Shown here in pieces: positions 47,329 to 59,836 of a DNA stretch of 64,000 bases (its first letter is position 1; every line of letters starts with the position of its first letter). The stretch is from contig JANCIK010000007.1 of NCBI GenBank assembly GCA_028532985.1, positions 1,860,001 to 1,924,000 of the forward strand, given 5' to 3'. Below the pieces are notes generated by a model. It had not been told where the DNA came from and searched no databases. It was given only the letters and a program-made list of their open reading frames with translations. The translations under genes were made by a program, and so were the position numbers. The DNA is from Stropharia rugosoannulata (Eukaryota; Basidiomycota; Agaricomycetes; Agaricales; Strophariaceae).

Positions 47329-48711
47329 ATGACTCCTGCTGACCCTCCTTCTCCACAAGTTCCTTCTTCATTGTCTGCAGTCATGGCCGTATACCCACCC
47401 CACTTCTCTCTAGAAGCGGTCATCCGTCCAAACATTCTATCGCTTCAACCTTACCGATGCGCCCGCGATGACTACAGCGAAGGAATTCTTCTGGACGCTA
47501 ATGAGAACGCGTACGGCCCTGCGGTCTCCAGCCTACCACCTTCCACGCAAGAGCTAACGCAAATCAACTTGCACCGATACCCTGACCCTTCCCATCCGCT
47601 CATCAAGAAGCGTATCGCTGACCTTCGCGGGCTGCCCGGAGAGGATTATGTCTTCCTCGGCGTAGGGTCCGATGAGGTGATCGATATGCTTATGCGCGTC
47701 GCTGTTGTGCCTGGAGGATCGCAGAAGATCCTAACGACGCCGCCCACGTACGGAATGTACAGCGTATGTGCTCAAGTAAACGACGTCGGCCTGGTCAAGG
47801 TGCCGTTGAGGTTGACCGGAGAAGGTGGGGAGGGCGGTGAGCGGGGGAGGTTCAGCGTCGACGTTGACGAGGTAATCTTGTACATCTCTTGATTCAAGTA
47901 CGTCCTCATATCTGCGAACAGGTCAAAAAAGCAGTCAGCGCCGACCCGGGCATCCGTCTCATATTCCTCTGCTCACCGGGGAACCCCACCGGCACGCTCA
48001 TCCCCATATCCACCATCCGCGACCTCCTCGAATATAAGCCCTTCACTGGAATTGTAGTCGTTGACGAAGCCTACATCGATTTCACGGGGGATGTCGACAC
48101 AAACAGTGCTGCAAGTCTGATAAAGCAATATGCAAACGTGTGCGTCATGCAGACACTGAGCAAGGGCTTCGGACTGGCCGCAATCCGGTAATTATTCTTC
48201 TCTAGAGGACATAATTCAACACATTGATCTTCAAAATAGCATTGGAATTGCTCTCGCACAACCGCCCCTCATTCAGATCCTCTCCAACACCAAAGCACCG
48301 TATAACATCTCCTCGCCGACCGCTGCAATCGCGCTGTCTGCACTCGACCCCGACTCAATATCAAAAATGCAAGAGATAGCACGCACCATCGTTGCCGAGC
48401 GCCAGAGACTAATAGACGGCCTTAAAGAGCTGGGAACGGCAGGGCTGGGCGTAGGGAGTGTAATCGGCGGGAACGACGCGAATTTTGTGGTAGTGCCCAT
48501 CCTTGGTCGCTCTGGAGGTGCTAAAGAAGGTCTGCCCGACACAGAGCGCGCATTTAAATTGTACAAGGAGCTTGCTGAGAAGCACGGGGTTGTGATGCGC
48601 TTCCGTGGTAAGGAGCCTGGCTGCGACGGGTGTGTGCGTGTCACGGTCGGCACGCCGGAAGAAAATAAGGAAGTGCTGAAAGAGGTGGCGTCGGTACTGA
48701 GAGAAATTTAA
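47329..48711 (+). CDS. HIS5: Histidinol-phosphate aminotransferase
   Basis: Three exons. Fold-type I PLP enzyme signatures appear in order: LLDANENAYGP, LHRYPDPSHPLIKKRIADLR, VFLGVGSDEVIDMLMRV, FLCSPGNPTGTL (the PLP-stacking region), GIVVVDEAYIDFTG (the Asp/Tyr pair) and QTLSKGFGLAAIR with the Schiff-base lysine. The C-terminus is VMRFRGKEPGCDGCVRVTVG, with the conserved substrate-binding Arg. Length fits the family. Family knowledge: it converts imidazole acetol phosphate and glutamate to histidinol phosphate in histidine biosynthesis. The ATG at 47329 gives a short Pro/Ser-rich leader; MAVYPPHFS at 47383 is an alternative start. All catalytic residues are present. Confidence 0.95.
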
Positions 48712-49411
48712 GGTGTAATAATTAATCCTCTCCTTCTCAACGATATGAACATAAGCTGATTGACGTGATGGAAGGTGATCTAAGGTGAAATATATATATC
48801 GGAATAATCCCCTTACATTTTGACGCGGTGAAAGATTACAACCCGAATGATAATCTCCTGCTACCTAAAGCAACCATTCGCGTGCCAGAAGCTTATTGAA
48901 CGCAACAAAAATAAATTACTCACTCGAGTGCACCTTGTAGGCATCACCTAAGATTCTCTTATAGGGACCCCATCTAAAGAGTCTAAAGAGCAATTTGGTC
49001 GGTAGCTCAAAGCCATAGAGTAATCATAAGAGCAACATAGTAAGAGTGAGTCGGGCGTACTTTCAACCAAGCTTGAAGTTCATTCTGGGCTGGGATCGGG
49101 GATCGGGAAGGAAGAAATTACGGGTACAATTTCCGAGTCGATGTCTGCTCTTTGTTTATTTCTCCTTGAAATAACTCAGAACTGAGAAGAACTTGTACTT
49201 TAAAATGTTGCTTCAATTATGCTGATTTTAGATCCTCAACTATTCCGAAGTCCGCTGGGTCACGTGTATGAAGCCCGGAAGGTGTCCACAACGTCGTCCT
49301 GGCGTTTTCTTCCGTTACTTATCCCAAACTTATCCCTTTCTTACTTTCTTTTCCCGGTCTCGAGTGCCGCTCAGAACTCTTACTGAGTAAGAGATTTGAA
49401 AGGCCATAGAT
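48712..49411. other. Intergenic region, no gene seen
   Basis: About 700 bases between HIS5 and SAM50. It contains a CACGTG box at 49261-49266, 146 bases upstream of the SAM50 start. No gene was recognised. Confidence 0.5.
49261..49266. promoter_or_regulatory. CACGTG E-box upstream of SAM50
   Basis: A perfect CACGTG, within TCACGTGT, 146 bases upstream of the SAM50 ATG. It is the same word found upstream of TOA2/NCL1, the MATE gene, the HDAC gene and the F-box gene. Confidence 0.4.
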
Positions 49412-51406
49412 ATGTCAGACGAGCTGCAGAAAGAGGCACCTATGCCCGAACATAAACAAAATCCGTCCGAAGAAGCCGAATTGAATGTTCCGCCTATCCG
49501 TCCCCCATTGCAGAACACATCCTCGCCGAGGGACAAGGAACCTCCTAGCATTGAAAAGCTCATGAAGTGGCAGGAGGAGCGCGTTGCACGCCGTCTAAGG
49601 GGAGAATACGAGAGTGCAGTGATGCACTTGTCGGAAGTGGTGAGTAATGTCTTCTCGTCATAGCAGCTAAATTAGTAACTATATGCATCGTATACATAGA
49701 TAAATGACAATATGCAAACTCCTATCAACATCTCGTCGGTGCGTATAGAGGGAGCAACGAAGACCCGCAAATCGTTCCTCGCTGGCGTAATCGCGCCCGC
49801 GCTCGGAACCCCCTCTTCAGACCCAGACGGCCCAGAGCCTAGACCTACAACCCTCGAGGAGGCGCTTCATACGACGCGCAGGATAGCCGCTGGACTTAAG
49901 CGTACTGACATCTTCTCGGCGGTCACCGCCTCCATTGAGCCTCCGAAAAGTGCGCTCGCAGACCCGCGTGTAGGGGACATCGATCTCGTGTTCAAGACGA
50001 AGGAGCGAGGGAGGTGGTACGTGAGCACTGCGACAGAGGTTGGGAACAGCGAGGGAACTGCGGTGCGTATCTCAAACTACTTCGCGTCTGCTGAAGTTGA
50101 CGTTGTTTACTTAGAGCGCGTCGGCGCGTATACGCAATGTCTTTGGAGGAGCGGAGACGTTCGAGGCGAACATGTCGCTCGGTACTAAAACGAAGCGCGC
50201 GTTCCGTGCTGCACTTACGGCGCCCGTGACCCCGCAGATGAAGACATTCGCGGAATTGTCGGCTTTCGGTATGGAGAAGGACCTTACGTCGTATGCTAGC
50301 TGCAAAGAGGGCGTAAAGGGTGTTCGGGGAGTTTTAAGGGTGTGTTCCGCTCGCATTTATAGCCTGCTGTGTGTTCAACGATCTTGCACAGACTGGTGTG
50401 CCGAGCAGAGGTGCTCACGAAATAGCGTACGAGGCAGTAGTGAGGCACGTCGCGGGACTCATGCCTACTGCATCTATAAGGTATGCCTTCTACTTCTCCC
50501 TCTGTACTTCCTGTTCTCATCTCCGTAGTATGCGCGAGGCAGCGGGGACAACCATCAAGTCTGCAATAAGCCATACCTTCCTGTTTGACACACGGGACGA
50601 CAAAATTGCTGCTACTCGCGGAGTATATGCGAAACTCTTTACTGAATTAGCTGGGGGACCGTCTGGTAAGCGTAGTGAGCAGGGACCCGCGGTCAGTCTC
50701 GGGGGTGACGCGCGATACGTGAAGGTTGAGGGTGAGGGGCAGGTATCGCGTGCTCTGGGTGCGACAGGCGTGGTGAGTGCGCTCCCAATATGATCTTTTC
50801 GCGTCGAATTTGAATCCGGGATATAGTCACTTTCACTCGCCGCACGCGGTGGACTGCTATGGGGGCTCGGGGAGGGCGGGTCCACGCTCTTCTCGGACCG
50901 CTTTCAACTGGGCGGACCGACATCATTGCGCTCGTTCAAGGTGAATGGACTTGGTCCCCGGGATGGTGGTATGTAACGTGTATACCCGCCTTGCAATGGC
51001 GAGGATATGGTTCCTAAAATCTTCTTTTACAACTAGATGACTCTGTAGGGGGCGACCTTTATTACTCCGCAGGCATGAGCGTAGTGTCCAACATCCCGAC
51101 CAAAGCACACTGGCCTGTGAAGACACATGCATGGATAAATGCTGGCAGATTGGAGGGGATTGATCAATGTAAGTCACTCTGGCTTGACGTATCTTGTACC
51201 TTGACTAAGCTGTGTAAATAGCCCAACCGTTAAAGGATACCATTAAGCAGGCACTCGCCCGTCCATCGATATCTGTAGGTTTGGGTCTGATTTATAGGTT
51301 CGACCCAATTCGCGTCGAGGTGAACTTCGGGGTGCCGCTCGCGGCAGCACGCAGTGATGGGATGCGCCGGGGTATCCAAGTAGGAATGGGACTGGAGTTC
51401 GTGTAG
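49412..51406 (+). CDS. SAM50: Mitochondrial outer-membrane SAM50 (Omp85-family) assembly protein
   Basis: A multi-exon gene. A polar, disordered N-terminus (Glu/Pro-rich) leads to a single POTRA-like domain: INISSVRIEGATKTRKSFLA, then TTRRIAAGLKRTDIFSAVTA and DIDLVFKTKERGRWYVST. The 16-stranded barrel follows, with NVFGGAETFEANMSLGTKTK, SFLFDTRDDK-like strands and the Omp85 loop-6 signature FQLGGPTSLRSF, then GGDLYYSAGMSVVSNIP. The final strand is GIQVGMGLEFV, ending in an aromatic-hydrophobic beta-signal. Family knowledge: Sam50 inserts beta-barrel precursors into the mitochondrial outer membrane. The exon beginning near 50092 is needed to keep the frame through FGGAETFEANM. The stop is at 51404-51406. 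Confidence 0.92.
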
Positions 51407-52397
51407 AGGTAAGGGTATCAACTACACAATAAGAGGCTTTTCATAATATCATTACAATATAGCCACTGCACCATTGGGAAGGTTCGGCTACATATAGGTA
51501 CGGATGGTTTTCATATTGCGCCGTCGAACCATTCCTCACTGTTTCATTGTAGTAAAACTTAGCAGAAAGGATATCTGCGCCATAATCAACGATGGATACG
51601 CCGCGAGCTAAGTATTGAGGGAGTTACACGATCTAGGCAGAATGACGAATGTATGATGGTGTGTGGAATTTGTGTGGAATAGCCATGTTGGCTCTGTTAC
51701 TCGTTTCGCAGTCTACATCACATCTGTCTTCTATTCACACACATTCTAGAGATCGGTCTAATGAGCAAGATGGCTTCTAAATGGCCCCGTGAGCTGCAAG
51801 CCGGGTACGCAGCCCGTATGAACTGCTTCGTGCGCGTGCGACAAAGTCAGGTGAAAGCTGATGCGGTGATATTCGGGAGGGAAAGGCGAAAAACGGTTGG
51901 GCCCTACTACCCTTTTCATGTCTGCAATTTCCAGGAGGTGCTGGCAGACACCTGTCAGCTATGCTCGCTGATCTGAAAAAAAGCAGGGGACATCACGTTA
52001 TTATTGTGCAGTCATTGTCGAAGGCAGTCCCATCACTTCCCATCACTTCCCAAGTTGTCTCCGCGCAATGCTAAATACGCAAATAGGAAACGAGACTCGC
52101 ATCGACCTTGTAATGCATACCTGCTCCTCCCTTCTCCACATTCTTAAAAGTGGCGCTATGTCGACCGGTCCGCCAGGCTAGTAGCCGTTGCCCTTACTTC
52201 TCGACTTCCTGAATTCTTAGCTTTTTCTGCTTCTTCAGCCAGCAAAAGCCTGCCTTCGGACCGGGTTTTCCTCCGTCGCTTATAATTGGTTTGGTGCTCC
52301 ACTTACTTTTCCTCGTTCATTTCTGCACCAGAACTCAAGGAAGCACCCCGCATCCATCAAAAAGATTCATTGACTTGATAGTGACCGAGGAATCGAT
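51407..52397. other. Intergenic region, no confident gene
   Basis: About 1 kb. One 71-codon frame (51761-51976, plus strand, starting MSKMASKWPREL) has no family pattern. The right part is the pyrimidine-rich promoter of the arabinofuranosidase; an 8-base tandem pair (CCATCACTTCCCATCACTTC) sits near 52030-52050. Confidence 0.45.
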
Positions 52398-55300
52398 ATG
52401 TTGTTCAATTCAACTGCGAAAGCGCGCCTGGTCAACGCCGTGGCTCTAGGCTTGCTGCTGGCTTCGGCGGCAGGGCTAGTTGAGGCCCAAACGACAAAAA
52501 CGATTACTGTAAGTGCGACTGCGAGTCATCCCGTGCCAACAACGATGTGTAAGTGCTGTTTGCGCACCTGTGACTTTTTGGGCAAGGGAAAGCTAATTCT
52601 ACTTATGCGGTATAGTTGGTCAAATGTTTGAGGTAAGCGTTACATTTGCAAAAATGGTTTCAGTAAGCTGACTTGGATCTCCTTGCCTTAGGATATCAGT
52701 GTGCGTTTTTCATTTCCAAATAATTCTCTTGGGCATTAGTTCACATTGGATGAAAACGAAATGTCGATGACAGCACGTACGTTGTTTTGTACGCAATCAT
52801 AAAAATTCACCTTTTAAACATTACCTTAGAGCGGAGATGGAGGATTGTATGCGGAGCGTCAGTCATAAATTTTATTCCGTAGACGAACCCGACTTACAAA
52901 TTTTACTCCTGAAACAGTGCTACAAAACCGCGCTTTCCAGCAAGTTACTCCAGGTGGGCTAATGTGATAACATGACTAGAACTTATATTAATAGCCATGA
53001 CCAAAACCCAAGGCACCACTGCTGCACTCGCTGGCTGGCGTGCAGTAAACTCCAGCATTGCTGTGGTAGCAGAAACCTCGCCGATCTCATCAGCACTCCC
53101 AAATGCCCTTGAGCTCACGCTACCTTCTGGGCCTGTATCTGGAGTGGGATTCGTGAACATTGGAACAAATGGTAAGCGATATTCGACATACAACAAAATC
53201 TATTTCTAAGAAGTCTTTAGGCATTCACGTCGCCACGCAGACGTCATATAAAGCGTCCTTTTCCTACCGCTTCCCGACATCAAGCAACTTCAAAGGCTCT
53301 CTCGTGATCACTCTCCAGGATGGCGTCGGCACAGTTCTGGCATCACAGAAAGTATCCGTTTCGGGGTCCCAAACATCTTGGAAGGCCGTACAAGTGACAT
53401 TGAGCACGAACATTGTGTCGGGATCTGATGCCAATATGTTTGGTGTTTCGGTCGAAGGGCAGGGTGATGCTAGTGCCATCAGATTTGCTATGCTTTCCCT
53501 GTTCCCGCCTACTTTCAAAAACAGGGAGAACGGCATGCGTATTGACATTGCAGAGGTATGTATACACTTCATTCCGGGCTTTGGTGAGAATCGAAAAAGT
53601 GACCCATTTGTGTAGGCTCTGGCTGAAATGAATCCGTCTTTCTTCCGTTTACCCGGCGGTAACAATTTGGAAGGCCAAACGACTGCAACCAGATGGCAGT
53701 GGAACAACACGGTACGAGGAAACCCAATGAACCAATTCTTAAACCTTAATCATACGTACGCGACTAGGTCGGACCGTTGGTTGATAGGCCAGGTTAGCAT
53801 GAACTTCGTTTTGACTTCAGCAACGACTCATTCCTCTTAGGCCGACAGGGAGATTGGGGGTACATTAACACAGAGTGAGCATCAATAGTGTATTATTTTC
53901 CTAAGTATACTTATCATGGATACAGCGGACTTGGGCTCATGGAATATATGAACTGGTGCGAAGACTTGGGGATGGAGGCAATCATGGCTATCTGGGCTGG
54001 TTACTCGCTCGGGGGAACAAGTCTCCCAGAAGACGAGCTGGAGCCTTACATTCAACAGGCAAGGGATCAGGTGAGCTACTAATTACAGAGCAATATCTGG
54101 CCGGTGACTGAAGAACGTTCTGCTAGATCAACTTCGTCATCGGTGACCCCTCAAAGAGTGCTCCAGGTAAGTACAAACTCATTTTACGTAAGTTTGCATA
54201 TCTAACGACAAATACCAGCTGCTCAACGTGCTGCCTTGGGACATCCTGCACCATACCCTGTAAAATACGTGGAAGTTGGAAATGAAGATTTCTTCGCTGC
54301 CACTTCGTAAGCCAAACTCTGCTGTAGGTTTGGTTTTCGACTAACCATGGAAATTTCTGTTCAGATACGTTTACAGGTGGACGAACTTCGTTACCGAGTT
54401 GCAAGCAGATTTCCCCGACGTCCGTAAGTCAGATCACGGCCTCCTATAAACTCGTTTGGTCTAAACATTTTTCACAGACTTCATCGCTACATCCGATACA
54501 TTCAACCCCATCCTCACACCGAACCCCACAGAGTATGATATTCACGTATACCAGTCTCCAAGTAATTATCCGGCCTTATACTATCCGAAGAAACAAAACT
54601 AAACCCGCCTCTCTGCAGCGTGGTTCGCTCAAAACTCTTTCATCTATGACGGCTTTGAGGTAATAGGATAATCCTCCATGCTGCGAATGATGATTCTCAC
54701 ACATGAACGTAGCGCAACGGGACTAAATACTTCGAGGTCAGCCTTTGCTAGTTTTCCAGCACCACTCACCCCCAAGCTTATTTGACGGTCATTGTCACGA
54801 AGGGAGAGTACGCTGCAATTTCAACTAACGAGAACAATCTGTTTGGAACCACATCTCAAGGGCGTCTCACCTACCCCACAATGCAAAGTAAGTCTATAAA
54901 TTTATGTACACGTTTGCAGTGTAAACCATGGATTACAGGTGCTGCGGGTGAGGCGGCCTTCATGACAGGACTGGAGCGCAACAGCGACATAGTGTGCGTA
55001 CTCGTCTTCCCCGCTTTGCTATAGACCATAATAGTCCCGTAGATTTGCTGCCTCATACGCTCCTCTTCTCGGAGTGAGTCTTCATCTTCATCTGTCTTGT
55101 GCACCCTCCGTCTGACAGAAAATTTAGCATATCACGGATAATCAATGGGTAGGCGACTTCGTATGTTGGGCCAAGTCTCTGACTGACGTTCTCTACAATG
55201 CAGACACCCAACCTGCTGGCATTTGAGTAAGAACTTGAAGTTCGGCTTTACTTCGGATTATACTGAATGCAGCAAACAGTTCTAGTCATGTCTATCGCTC

Positions 55301-55777
55301 GACTAGTTATTACGTGCAGAAAGTGCGTCTCGGCGTTTTTTGCTGTTGACAAAGTGAACTGACGTTCGAATCACACAGCTGTTCAGCGTCAACCGCGGCG
55401 ACGAGTACATTCCCAGCACACTTCCCGACCAGCTGGGTACAGTATTCTGGAGCGTCGTGCGCAACACCGCTCAAAAAGAAATAGTCATCAAGGTATGCCC
55501 CCGTGTCTGTCAATCCAAGGCTGTGATAATTATTCATACGGGATCACAGATCTCGAACGTTGACACCGAAGACGCTGTCTTGACCTTCGTCCTCCCGTTC
55601 AAGAATGTTGGCTCCAAGGGATCGCTGCAACTGCTCACTGGAAACGCCACCGCGAGTAACACGCCAGAAAACCCTGACCTCTTCGCGCCAGTGACGAGCT
55701 CGATTTCGGTTGGCAAATCCTTCAACTTCACGGCCCCGCCCGTCAGCGTCAGCGTCATCACTATTCAGGCATCTTGA
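52398..55777 (+). CDS. Secreted alpha-L-arabinofuranosidase, glycoside hydrolase family 51
   Basis: A gene of many short exons. It starts with a signal peptide ([20 protein letters not shown]). A carbohydrate-binding-like beta domain follows ([30 protein letters not shown]). The TIM-barrel catalytic part contains [49 protein letters not shown] with the acid/base Glu in GNE, and KGEYAAIS with the probable nucleophile Glu. It then runs [35 protein letters not shown] and a beta-sandwich C-terminus. These are the landmark motifs of fungal GH51. The enzyme removes terminal arabinose from arabinoxylan or arabinan outside the cell. The gene is rich in very small exons (some 30-60 bases), as usual for this family in mushrooms. 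Confidence 0.92.
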
Positions 55778-56403
55778 TTGATTATGGAATATTATGAGTG
55801 GTGGAGGCACATGAAAAAATCTTTGGGAATATTACAAAAACCGGCCACAAAGTTGGCCTGACTGATAGTTAATGGTTGGGTTTGTGGGGAATGTTATAGA
55901 GTAAGTAAATAGGTGGTGTTGAGGCGGTGTCTCGCTTTAGCCACCAAAAATTCAAAAATTGCTTTTAAATACTAGTGTTATTGTTGGTAGCCGTTGTCGT
56001 TGGTACATAAGTACATAAGTATTGTTTCTGTTTTCGTCTTCCTCAGCGGGGAAACAATGGGTTTTAGATTGCTTACAACCCTTATTTTCTTGCTGCACTC
56101 TGGATTTGGAATTCACTACAAGCTTCAATTGATGACTGGCCCTTTTTCTCCCTGGAGAAGATTTCTGTACTGTATATTTAAGATTTAAGTAGGGACAATG
56201 GATTCTAAGGTTTCAAAACTGCGAATCAAGAAGAAACAATATGTTTTTGTCAAGTTTTTGTAGGAGTGTTAGCAGTCTGGTCTCCAGAAGGGGTGAGTAC
56301 CCATAAGACGGCTTAGAGCTTAATATTCGGAGCTAACTGGTATATCTAGATTTGGCGGTGTTATCATGTGTGGAACCGCTCACGCCGCGCCGCTATATAG
56401 CTG
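55778..56403. other. Intergenic region, no confident gene
   Basis: About 625 bases after the GH51 gene. A 64-codon hydrophobic frame (55994-56188) is the only notable one. It might be debris of the N-terminal half of the adjacent membrane-protein remnant, but no conserved motif supports that. Confidence 0.4.
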
Positions 56404-57047
56404 GTGTGTCAAGTTGCCTTGATAATGTTTGTAAACAAAAAAGTGCTGATGGGATGCATACGAGCCTTTTTCATGGCATTCAACCTCTTTGAATGTATCG
56501 CGTTAGAGATTCATAATTCCACTACCCTTCTTGCATGGGGTGAATTATCAGGTGGAGCAGCGGGATTAGCTTCATTTTCAGCAACCCTCTTTACAACTGG
56601 GTTGATTTTATATCACATCTTCTCGGTATCAAAGCAGGATGGCGTGCGATTAAAACGGAGGAGTCTCATGAACGTAATGGAAATAGTAGTCCATTCTGCT
56701 GCTTTTTACGCAGTGGCAGCATTTTTGAATGCTTTGAGCCAACTGTGCTTGTTGTTACCTAACTCGGCCTACCAATGGATGGTCTTTGTCTACTACTCTG
56801 CCAATGTCGTCACCTTTGCTCAGGTAAGTAATAGCATAGTTGTATAGTAGAGCCGAATTACTAATTATTATGATATTGACATTAGCCAGTAGCGCCAACT
56901 CTTATTGTGGCACGGCTGGCTATGACTTCGTCAAGACAGGACGACCAAGATCCTACTACTGTGCATATCCACGGCCTTGTCCTCGATACGATTGCAGATG
57001 CTGGTGAAAAAAGGAATAGTAGAGTGGTTCACACTCAGACAGTGTAG
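56404..57047 (+). pseudogene. Truncated basidiomycete seven-helix membrane protein (C-terminal half only)
   Basis: Two exons encode the second half of a protein of the same general type as 22186-23735. They read through FSATLFTTGLILYHIFSV and MNVMEIVVHSAAFYAVAAFL, the position of the IESGxxY helix, then WMVFVYYSANVVTFAQ. After one intron they give PVAPTLIVARLAMTSSRQ, the conserved end of the last helix. The tail ends VVHTQTV. The first three or four helices expected in the family are absent, and nothing upstream restores them. The retained exons have no internal stop, so the truncation may be recent or the real start exon may be unrecognised. Called a partial or degraded copy. Confidence 0.55.
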
Positions 57048-57356
57048 CTGGAATTCCACCCTGATCAAGGCGCAAAAAGTGGGAGACGAGCACCTTATTG
57101 TAGTTCATTGCAGAGCGGATTGGGAACTATGAAGCAGGGCTTTTAATGAAAATCATCATAGTACTGACGAAATATATATCAGACTTTAAACGGCAAGCCA
57201 CAAAAGTTCCGCACAGGTTTAAGGCGTTGATCATGAGTGATGGTTGATAACTTGGTCTGCGGCGAATATCTCGTAGTAAATTGAAACAGCCTTGCTTTTA
57301 GTCGAGAAGAATTCAAAAGTTACTGATAATAAGTCGGAGCAAAGATACAATGGATG

Positions 57357-58983
57357 CTACATCGGGTTCAGACGATTCTGTAGTTCCGTGATAATGTCCT
57401 TGTAGGACTCTTCGATAGAACTTAGATACTCTTCTGAGTTATGATCAAACATATTTCCCGCAGGTACGTCGAGCTACGAGGGATGTGTGTTTGAGTTTGA
57501 TTAAGTCAAAGGTTGGCCTATGAGTGTCAGACGTACCGTAAACGATGGGCCGTAATGAGGAAAAGCTGCGTGATCCGGTATTTGTGTATCAAGATCCAAA
57601 GGGCTTCCGAGCTAAGTTGTGATGAAGGTCAGTAAGGGAACCCTCAAAAACAAGAAAGGAGATAAACGTACCGCTACGGATGTCAAGTACGCCCAGGCTC
57701 TTGCAGCATTCTGGGAGTTGTATCCACCTGTGCCCTCCCGTTTAGCCGAGACCTATCTGTAGATGAATCGCTACCCACCGCCGCCCAGAAGAAGCTTCTT
57801 CCCCGGCCACTCGTGTAGCACTTTTCCAACGCACCATCCCATCGACCCCTCGCCATCACCCATGGACCAGTTGAAAGTGGCACACGGATCCCCGGCCAGC
57901 GCGTCCACGCCGCATTGCAAAACGACGTAGTCAGGGTTGAATATCGTCCTGACCTGCTCGACTATAGACCAGATGCGCGCATACGTTTTACTGGACGCGC
58001 CCTGCTTGAGCGGGAGCGACAGTGTAAATGGGTCAAAGTTCTTCCTGTCAGACGCATCTGGCAGGACTGCGCGCTCGGACACGGGGAAGAAGCCAGGTGA
58101 CGAATGGTGTATGCTTAAGGTCTACGACCCATGAGTTCTCCTCGATGAACATGAAAAACGATGGTCATACCAGTACTTGACGAGCAACCGATGACGTGGT
58201 GGAGTAGAAAGCTTCGGACACGGCATCGGAGAAGTGCAAGTCGAGATCAAGGTACATGACCCTGGGCTTGCGGGGTATGGGCGCATTCATGATGGTTGGG
58301 GGCTGTTTTTTGAGAGCCAGTATTGCCAGTATACAATCAGCGACATAGCAGAAACCAGAGGCTTGGGATTTCCGAGCATGATGCCTAATCCTTCATTGAG
58401 AAATCGTCTTTGGAGTAATGGCAGAACACACCTTCCGCCGTCCCAGCAGATCGCGATTTCCGAGAGGTCCTGCTGTAGTGCCTTCACCGCCGTCAACGTT
58501 GCTCCTCCAACATACTGCACATATTCAGCCATGCCACGAAACGGGGGACAGTCCTGGCAGAACTACGTGAGCGATGCGACGCTGCTGAAGGCTTCAAGAA
58601 GGCACATGCATCTTCTAGACCGAACTCTGCGTTGATTTCACGGGCGTGCTCCGTCTGTTCTTCGGGCAAATCAGGGGAAGACACCGCCTCCAGATAATCA
58701 CTCGTGTGGTAGGCAGAAAGGTCCTTGAATGTTGCGACGTGCGGTGGCACCACGCGTAGGCGTCGTCTTGTACCGGCAGTGTGTTTCAGTAGACCTAATG
58801 CACTTATAAGAGAATGAACAAATACTGAGCGATTTTTGTTGGATGGGAGAAGCGAAGAGATCTACATCGAGCGGGTCAGTCATTGACAGTCATCGGTTTA
58901 TCCATGACAAGTCGCGTACGTACCTGAGCCAACTCTCGAGATCCTATAAACACGACAGGCTTTTGATTTTCTTCATCAGACAT
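57357..58983 (-). CDS. Class I histone deacetylase (HDAC8/Hos-like)
   Basis: A multi-exon minus-strand gene starting [15 protein letters not shown]. Family landmarks in order: [32 protein letters not shown], and [20 protein letters not shown] rebuilt across a splice at 58411/58365, which contains the catalytic His pair. Next come [16 protein letters not shown] with Zn ligands Asp and His, [12 protein letters not shown], and [17 protein letters not shown] with the third Zn Asp. The motif LLLGGGGYH, with the Tyr region, precedes ARAWAYLT. All zinc and charge-relay residues are therefore present. The C-terminus is short. The reaction is removal of acetyl groups from histone lysines. It resembles HDAC8/Hos1-type enzymes by size. 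A CACGTG box lies about 82 bases upstream of the start. Confidence 0.9.
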
Positions 58984-59064
58984 AACACGCTATGCAAGTA
59001 TTCGTTTGTGGTCAAAGGAAAGTTAAGAGTGTTTGGTTCAAGGATTAACAGGGGCCATTTTACA

Positions 59065-59070
59065 CACGTG
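59065..59070. promoter_or_regulatory. CACGTG E-box upstream of the histone deacetylase
   Basis: A perfect CACGTG 82 bases upstream of the HDAC start codon. It is one of several such boxes located 80-150 bases before start codons in this window. Confidence 0.35.
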
Positions 59071-59190
59071 GTGGGAGTCAAGTTAGAGTTGACGTCAAGT
59101 TGACACTTGTATGCAGGCGGTTAGAACCAAGTTGGAACTTTCAATTTCGCAGTGGTAGCCTATCTAACTATGAACCCAGGTGGCAGGAAC

Positions 59191-59350
59191 CGTATACAAA
59201 AACGTAGTATACATACTATACATTTACTGTATATACCGATCTCCAAAAAAAGTCCATACGTATACAGTGGATATATACGGTTGATATACGGTATACTATA
59301 AAATACTATACAGTTGGAGCTCCAGTACGAGCCTCCAGGATGTATACGGT
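59191..59350. repeat. GTATAC-rich AT tract
   Basis: About 160 bases densely packed with GTATAC, TATACGG and ACTATAC words on both strands. A perfect 12-base palindrome of the same type (ACCGTATACGGT) occurs near 62485. Each lies within 30-80 bases of a tRNA-Ala gene, on the 3' side of that tRNA. Confidence 0.5.
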
Positions 59351-59376
59351 TAAGTTTCCATGCATTTCAGCAAAAA

Positions 59377-59465
59377 TGGACGCATTGGGAATTGAACCCA
59401 ACACCTCTCGCAAACCACTACATGAAATGCTAAGCGAGCGTGATAACCAACTACACCATGTGCCC
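59377..59465 (-). tRNA. tRNA-Ala(AGC) with a 15-nt intron
   Basis: The mature sequence is identical to the two copies near 14.3 and 14.5 kb, including AGC, G3:U70 and A5-C68. The intron is different again (begins TTTCATG). A T5 run follows the 3' end on the coding strand. Confidence 0.93.
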
Positions 59466-59747
59466 TTATGTCATCGGTCCCACGGTACTTTTTCAGTCTG
59501 TCGAGACTGTTTTTTTCCAAAGGATATTTGACCCAGTCTTGCACGTTAAATTTTCACTCTATGTGTAATAGATACTAGATCATAGATGGCATTGCCATTG
59601 CCATCTACATAATACAGAGTCCAGAATCCGGACTACCTTGATCTATCTATCTAGTATCTACTATCCAGTAACTACTAAGTTCTAACTGCTAACCAGTGAT
59701 CACTGACCAGTACACAGAACACAAAAATTATCTCTCGCAACAAAAAT

Positions 59748-59836
59748 TGGACGCATTGGGAATTGAACCCAACACCTCTCGCAGATCACTACAGGAGTTG
59801 CAAAGCGAGCGTGATAACCAACTACACCATGTGCCC
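59748..59836 (-). tRNA. tRNA-Ala(TGC) with a 15-nt intron
   Basis: Body as in the other four copies, but the anticodon loop reads TTTGCA, so the anticodon is TGC and the gene decodes GCA (and GCG by wobble). The intron begins ACTCCTG. The T5 terminator is present. It shares the A5-C68 acceptor mismatch, which shows common descent with the AGC copies. Confidence 0.92.

Noticed and set aside
58370..58460. Histone deacetylase lacking its catalytic His pair
   Set aside because: The unspliced frame lacks HH, but splicing out the intron ending just before GCATCATGC restores the motif GGRHHARKS.
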